Below are positions 60,725-64,000 of a DNA stretch of 64,000 nucleotides, in pieces. The DNA comes from Arthrobacter psychrolactophilus. Its GTDB lineage: Bacteria; Actinomycetota; Actinomycetes; Actinomycetales; Micrococcaceae. Under the pieces are notes generated by a model. The model did not search any database. It was given only the letters and a program-made list of their open reading frames with translations, and was not told the origin of the DNA. The stretch covers positions 1 through 64,000 of the forward strand of contig NZ_QJVC01000002.1 in assembly GCF_003219795.1 (NCBI RefSeq). The letters are read 5' to 3'. The position numbers and the translations under genes were made by a program. How positions within the stretch are numbered: the first letter of the stretch is position 1; every line of letters begins with the position of its first letter.

Positions 60725-62068
60725 CTATCCTGCAATCTTCACTGAATCGTGCACATCAAAATCGGCGCCGAGACCTTGGAGCTTGGAGGTGAAGTGCTCG
60801 TAGCCGCGGCTGATGACATCAATGCCCGACACTGTCGACGTTCCTTCGGCGGCCAAGGCGGCGATCATATGGCTGAAACCACCACGCAGATCGGGGACAT
60901 GAATCTTGGCGCCCTTGAGCGGGGTGGAACCGGAGATAACCGCTGAATGTGTGAAGTTACGCTGCCCGAAACGACACGGAATGCTACCAAGGCACTCGCG
61001 ATGAAGCTGAATGTTGGCGCCCATACGCGTCAGTGCCTCTGTGAATCCGAAACGATTTTCGTAGACGGTTTCGTGAACAATTGAAACACCCTCCGCCTGT
61101 GTCAGCGCCACGACTAGGGGCTGCTGCCAGTCAGTCATGAAGCCGGGGTGAACATCGGTTTCCAGAACCAGCGGCTTAAGCGCGCCGCCCTTGTGGAAGA
61201 AACGGATGCCGTCATCATGAATGTCCATGCCACCGCCGATTTTGCGGAAAGTATTCACGAAGGTCATCATGTCCCGCTGGCTTGCGCCCTCAACATAAAT
61301 ATCGCCGCCTGTGACGAGAGCAGCAGATGCCCAGGACGCGGATTCATTGCGGTCTGGAAGGGCTGTGTGGTCATAGCCGGTCAGTTCGGCGACGCCCTCA
61401 ATACGAATGGTCCGGTCCGTCTGCACGGAGATAATGGCACCCATTTTTTGCAAGATGGCGATGAGGTCGATGATCTCGGGCTCGGTTGCGGCACCGGTGA
61501 GCTCAGTGATACCCTCGGCTCGCGTGGCCGAAAGAAGAACCTGTTCCGTGGCCCCGACGCTGGGGTACGGAAGATTGATCTTAGTGCCCTTGAGGCCGGT
61601 GGGTGCGCTGATGAGGATGCCACCACCGGTCTTGTCTACGACAGCACCAAACTGCCGGAGAACGTTGAGGTGGTAATCGATGGGACGGTCACCGATCTTG
61701 CAGCCGCCAAGATCTGGAATGAAGGCGTGCCCGATGGAATGGATCAATGGTCCGCAAAGCAAGATGGGTATGCGTGAGTCACCGGCATGGGTGTTAATCT
61801 CAGAGCTGGAGGCCTTCTTCGCGTTAGCCGGGTCCATGGTTAAGTCTCCGGTAACAGAGTCCTTATCCACGGTGATGCCGTGAATTTGCAGCAAAGAGGT
61901 AACAACTTCAACGTCCTTGATCTCAGGAACGTTGCGAAGCGTCGACGGGGAATTGCCCAACAATGCGGCAACCATGGCCTTGGGGACTAAATTCTTGGCT
62001 CCACGCACCTGGACTCGTCCCTTGAGCGGAACACCACCTCGAACTGTCAGAATTCTGCTCATCGTCAC
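60725..62068 (-). CDS. murA: UDP-N-acetylglucosamine 1-carboxyvinyltransferase
   Basis: 447 residues from the GTG at 62068 (AGAGG 5 nt upstream); the ATG two codons later is equally possible. First committed step of peptidoglycan synthesis. The N-terminal VRGGVPLKGRVQVRGAKNLV holds the catalytic Lys. The flexible-loop Cys attacked by fosfomycin is present in DLGGCKIGDRPIDYH (about residue 123), unlike the Asp of mycobacterial MurA. It is first in the run murA-plsC-gpsA-ddl. Confidence 0.96.
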   Translation of the reverse strand: MTMSRILTVRGGVPLKGRVQVRGAKNLVPKAMVAALLGNSPSTLRNVPEIKDVEVVTSLLQIHGITVDKDSVTGDLTMDPANAKKASSSEINTHAGDSRIPILLCGPLIHSIGHAFIPDLGGCKIGDRPIDYHLNVLRQFGAVVDKTGGGILISAPTGLKGTKINLPYPSVGATEQVLLSATRAEGITELTGAATEPEIIDLIAILQKMGAIISVQTDRTIRIEGVAELTGYDHTALPDRNESASWASAALVTGGDIYVEGASQRDMMTFVNTFRKIGGGMDIHDDGIRFFHKGGALKPLVLETDVHPGFMTDWQQPLVVALTQAEGVSIVHETVYENRFGFTEALTRMGANIQLHRECLGSIPCRFGQRNFTHSAVISGSTPLKGAKIHVPDLRGGFSHMIAALAAEGTSTVSGIDVISRGYEHFTSKLQGLGADFDVHDSVKIAG

Positions 62069-62194
62069 CTATACCTCTTTCTTAGACTCCGCAAAGCACG
62101 GAAGCCTCAGACAAGCATAGTTTCTTCGCAACGTAAGCCGAAATGACGGCACATGCGGCGAGGCAAACGGGTACCTCTGGGCCAGATACGCAAA

Positions 62195-62228
62195 AGCCGA
62201 CCCATCCCAGAGAAAGGATGAGCCGGCT
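62195..62228 (-). terminator. Terminator of the leuCD operon
   Basis: Arms at 62195-62207 and 62216-62228 pair with two mismatches. On the minus strand the stem is followed by TTTTG. It lies 17 bp after the leuD stop and insulates murA, which is transcribed in the same direction. Confidence 0.75.
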
Positions 62229-62244
62229 CATTGACAGCGTTTAG

Positions 62245-62844
62245 TTAGAACTTCGCTGGCAGTGTGGTGGGCTTGATGGGCGGCCGCTTGGCTTCGAACG
62301 CGGTGATGGCAGGTTCATCACGCAATGTCAGACCAATGTCATCAAGGCCTTCGAGCAGGCGCCAGCGTGTGTAGTCATCGATCTGGAACGGAGCCACAAC
62401 CGAGCCAGCTGTAACCATCTTGGCCACCAGATCCACCGTGACCTCGGTGCCCGGAGCATTTTCCAGGACCTTCCAGATCAGTTCGATGTCATCCTGAGCG
62501 ACCTCTGCAGCGACAAGTCCCTGCTTTCCCGAATTGCCGCGGAAAATATCGGCAAAGCGTGAGGAGAGAACAGCCTTGAATCCGTAGTCCTTGAGCGCCC
62601 AGACGGCGTGCTCTCGAGAGGAACCTGTACCGAAGTCAGCACCTGCAACAAGGACGGAGCCCGAAACAAAAGGTTCGCGGTTCAAGATGAATTCCGGATC
62701 TTTGCGCCAGCTTGAGAACAGTGCGTCCTCGAATCCTGTACGAGTGATCCGCTTGAGGTAGACGGCCGGGATGATCTGATCGGTGTCAACATTGCTCTGA
62801 CGCAGCGGGACACCAATGCCGGTGTGAGTGGAGAACTTTTCCAT
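62245..62844 (-). CDS. leuD: 3-isopropylmalate dehydratase small subunit
   Basis: 199 residues. Family motifs are [39 protein letters not shown] with the substrate-contacting GSSREHA, and [15 protein letters not shown]. With LeuC it isomerises 2-isopropylmalate to 3-isopropylmalate in leucine synthesis. AAGGAG lies upstream of the ATG, 12 bp after the leuC stop. Confidence 0.97.
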   Translation of the reverse strand: MEKFSTHTGIGVPLRQSNVDTDQIIPAVYLKRITRTGFEDALFSSWRKDPEFILNREPFVSGSVLVAGADFGTGSSREHAVWALKDYGFKAVLSSRFADIFRGNSGKQGLVAAEVAQDDIELIWKVLENAPGTEVTVDLVAKMVTAGSVVAPFQIDDYTRWRLLEGLDDIGLTLRDEPAITAFEAKRPPIKPTTLPAKF

Positions 62845-62856
62845 GGTGTTAGCTCC

Positions 62857-64000
62857 TTACGCTACGGTGCTTGTGGATTGGGTCTCGACAGGCTCGACCA
62901 CCGGAGAAAGGTCTGAAGGTGAGCTGAGTGTTCCGCGAATAGCGGTAGCAGCTGCCACAACCGGAGAGACGAGGTGGGTGCGGCCACCCTTACCCTGACG
63001 ACCTTCAAAGTTTCGGTTGGAGGTGGAAGCGCAACGCTCCCCCGGCTCCAACTGGTCTGGATTCATGCCCAGGCACATGGAGCATCCGGCGAAACGCCAT
63101 TCTGCACCGAAGTCCAGGAAGACCTTGTCGAGTCCTTCTGCTTCGGCTTCCAAACGAACTCGTGCCGATCCGGGAACTACCAGCATACGAATGTTGGGGT
63201 CTTTTTCGCGACCGCGAACAATGTCCGCCGCAGCGCGCAGGTCTTCGATACGAGAGTTGGTGCACGAGCCCAGGAATACCGTGTCAACACGAATATCCTT
63301 CATGGGCATACCGGCTTTCAGGTCCATGTATGCCAATGCTCGTTCTGCGGCAGCCTTCGCGTTGTCATCGCCAAAGTCTTCCGGGTTGGGCACATTGTCG
63401 CTCAGGGACACACCCTGTCCCGGGTTGGTGCCCCAGGTAACGAAGGGTTCCAAAGTATTGGCGTCAAGGAAGACTTCAGCGTCGAATTCAGCATCGGCTT
63501 CCGTGTTCAGGGACTTCCAGTACCCGACAGCTGCGTCCCAATCCTCACCTTCAGGTGCGTGGGCGCGGCCCTTCAGGTATTCAAAGGTGATCTCGTCGGG
63601 GCCGATCATACCAGCGCGGGCGCCAGCTTCGATGGACATGTTGCAGACTGTCATGCGCGCATCCATGGACAAGGCCCGAATAGCGGAGCCGCGGTATTCA
63701 AGGACGTAACCTTGACCGCCGCCGGTGCCGATCTTAGCGATGACGGCCAAGATAATGTCTTTGGACGTCACGCCGGGGCGCAGGGTGCCTTCCACATTGA
63801 TGGCCATCGTCTTGAATGGCTTCAGCGGCAGGGTCTGGGTTGCCATGACGTGCTCAACCTCAGAGGTACCAATACCGAAAGCCAAAGCGCCTACTGCACC
63901 GTGAGTCGAGGTGTGCGAGTCACCACAGACAACAGTCATACCGGGCTGGGTCAAACCCAACTGCGGGCCAACCACGTGAACAATGCCCTGCTCTGCATCA
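62857..64000 (-). CDS. leuC: 3-isopropylmalate dehydratase large subunit, 5' end beyond the window
   Basis: The C-terminal 380 or so residues are present and the frame is open to the right edge. Iron-sulfur ligands are visible in [16 protein letters not shown] and in [34 protein letters not shown] is the conserved substrate-binding block near the edge. The last 20 residues, after GTLSS, include VVEPVETQS, which is the translation of a widespread actinobacterial palindromic repeat inserted in the 3' end. The native C-terminus has therefore been replaced or extended without loss of the core. Confidence 0.96.
   Translation of the reverse strand, partial: DAEQGIVHVVGPQLGLTQPGMTVVCGDSHTSTHGAVGALAFGIGTSEVEHVMATQTLPLKPFKTMAINVEGTLRPGVTSKDIILAVIAKIGTGGGQGYVLEYRGSAIRALSMDARMTVCNMSIEAGARAGMIGPDEITFEYLKGRAHAPEGEDWDAAVGYWKSLNTEADAEFDAEVFLDANTLEPFVTWGTNPGQGVSLSDNVPNPEDFGDDNAKAAAERALAYMDLKAGMPMKDIRVDTVFLGSCTNSRIEDLRAAADIVRGREKDPNIRMLVVPGSARVRLEAEAEGLDKVFLDFGAEWRFAGCSMCLGMNPDQLEPGERCASTSNRNFEGRQGKGGRTHLVSPVVAAATAIRGTLSSPSDLSPVVEPVETQSTSTVA
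62881..62904. repeat. Actinobacterial GTCTCGACAGGCTCGACCAC-type palindromic repeat inside leuC
   Basis: The plus strand carries GTCTCGACAGGCTCGACCAC within 62881-62904; the minus strand encodes PVVEPVETQ. The same repeat, often reading (V)VEPVET when translated, is scattered through many Micrococcales and Propionibacteriales genomes. Here it lies in frame in the last codons of leuC. Confidence 0.8.

Noticed and set aside
60725-62068. Intrinsic fosfomycin resistance through a Cys-to-Asp change in MurA, as in mycobacteria
   Set aside because: The loop reads LGGCKIGDRP, so the reactive Cys is present.

Overview
The window looks like chromosomal DNA from a high-GC Gram-positive of the Arthrobacter/Micrococcaceae type. 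This rests on the gene families present, on GTG and TTG starts next to good Shine-Dalgarno sites, on operons with 1-4 nt overlaps, and on an actinobacterial palindromic repeat inserted in leuC. No rRNA, tRNA or CRISPR array was seen. Identifications come from reading translated sequence and motifs; no database search was run.

Bases 1-11600 are catabolic. They hold urocanate hydratase (hutU), two small membrane proteins, an acyl-CoA dehydrogenase, an NCS1-type permease, a HisC-like aminotransferase, a GlcD-type FAD oxidase, an IclR regulator and a CaiB/BaiF CoA-transferase. Four promoters here (hutU, the permease/dehydrogenase divergence, the FAD oxidase and the CoA-transferase/IclR divergence) carry a related 16-bp operator, GTCTNNGATCNCAGAC-like, each 98-115 bp before a start codon. 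My main proposal is an IclR (HutR-like) regulon that feeds imidazole acids (imidazole-lactate, imidazole-propionate) into histidine/urocanate degradation through hutU.

Bases 11600-14750 are a gene graveyard. Truncated pieces of a YdcF/DUF218 gene, an IS110 transposase, a FecCD permease, an alpha/beta hydrolase and a FIVAR-domain exported protein are fused end to end. Beyond them lies an intact DUF559-like endonuclease gene flanked by two copies of one large palindrome.

Bases 14750-25050 are a polysaccharide/uronate utilisation locus with two divergent arms. One has a heparinase II/III-type lyase, a DeoR-LacI hybrid regulator and a DUF2264 protein. The other has a D-2-hydroxyacid dehydrogenase, a sugar ABC importer and a YesL-like membrane protein. 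Two palindromes sit in the shared promoter region. About 870 bp without a recognisable gene follow.

Bases 25900-55400 are a cell-surface polysaccharide locus: wecB and two wecC genes (UDP-ManNAcA supply), six glycosyltransferases including a GT2-CDP-glycerophosphotransferase fusion, a TagGH-type ABC exporter, SGNH and alpha/beta hydrolases, and a GH79-like glycosidase. A [CgeB/GT2 transferase + wecC] pair is present twice. Between the copies lies an AT-rich island with two hexapeptide acyltransferases, bordered by decayed insertion sequences.

Bases 55600-64000 are core chromosome: a DUF3515 lipoprotein, a methyltransferase, ddl, gpsA, plsC, murA, leuD and leuC. leuC runs off the right edge.
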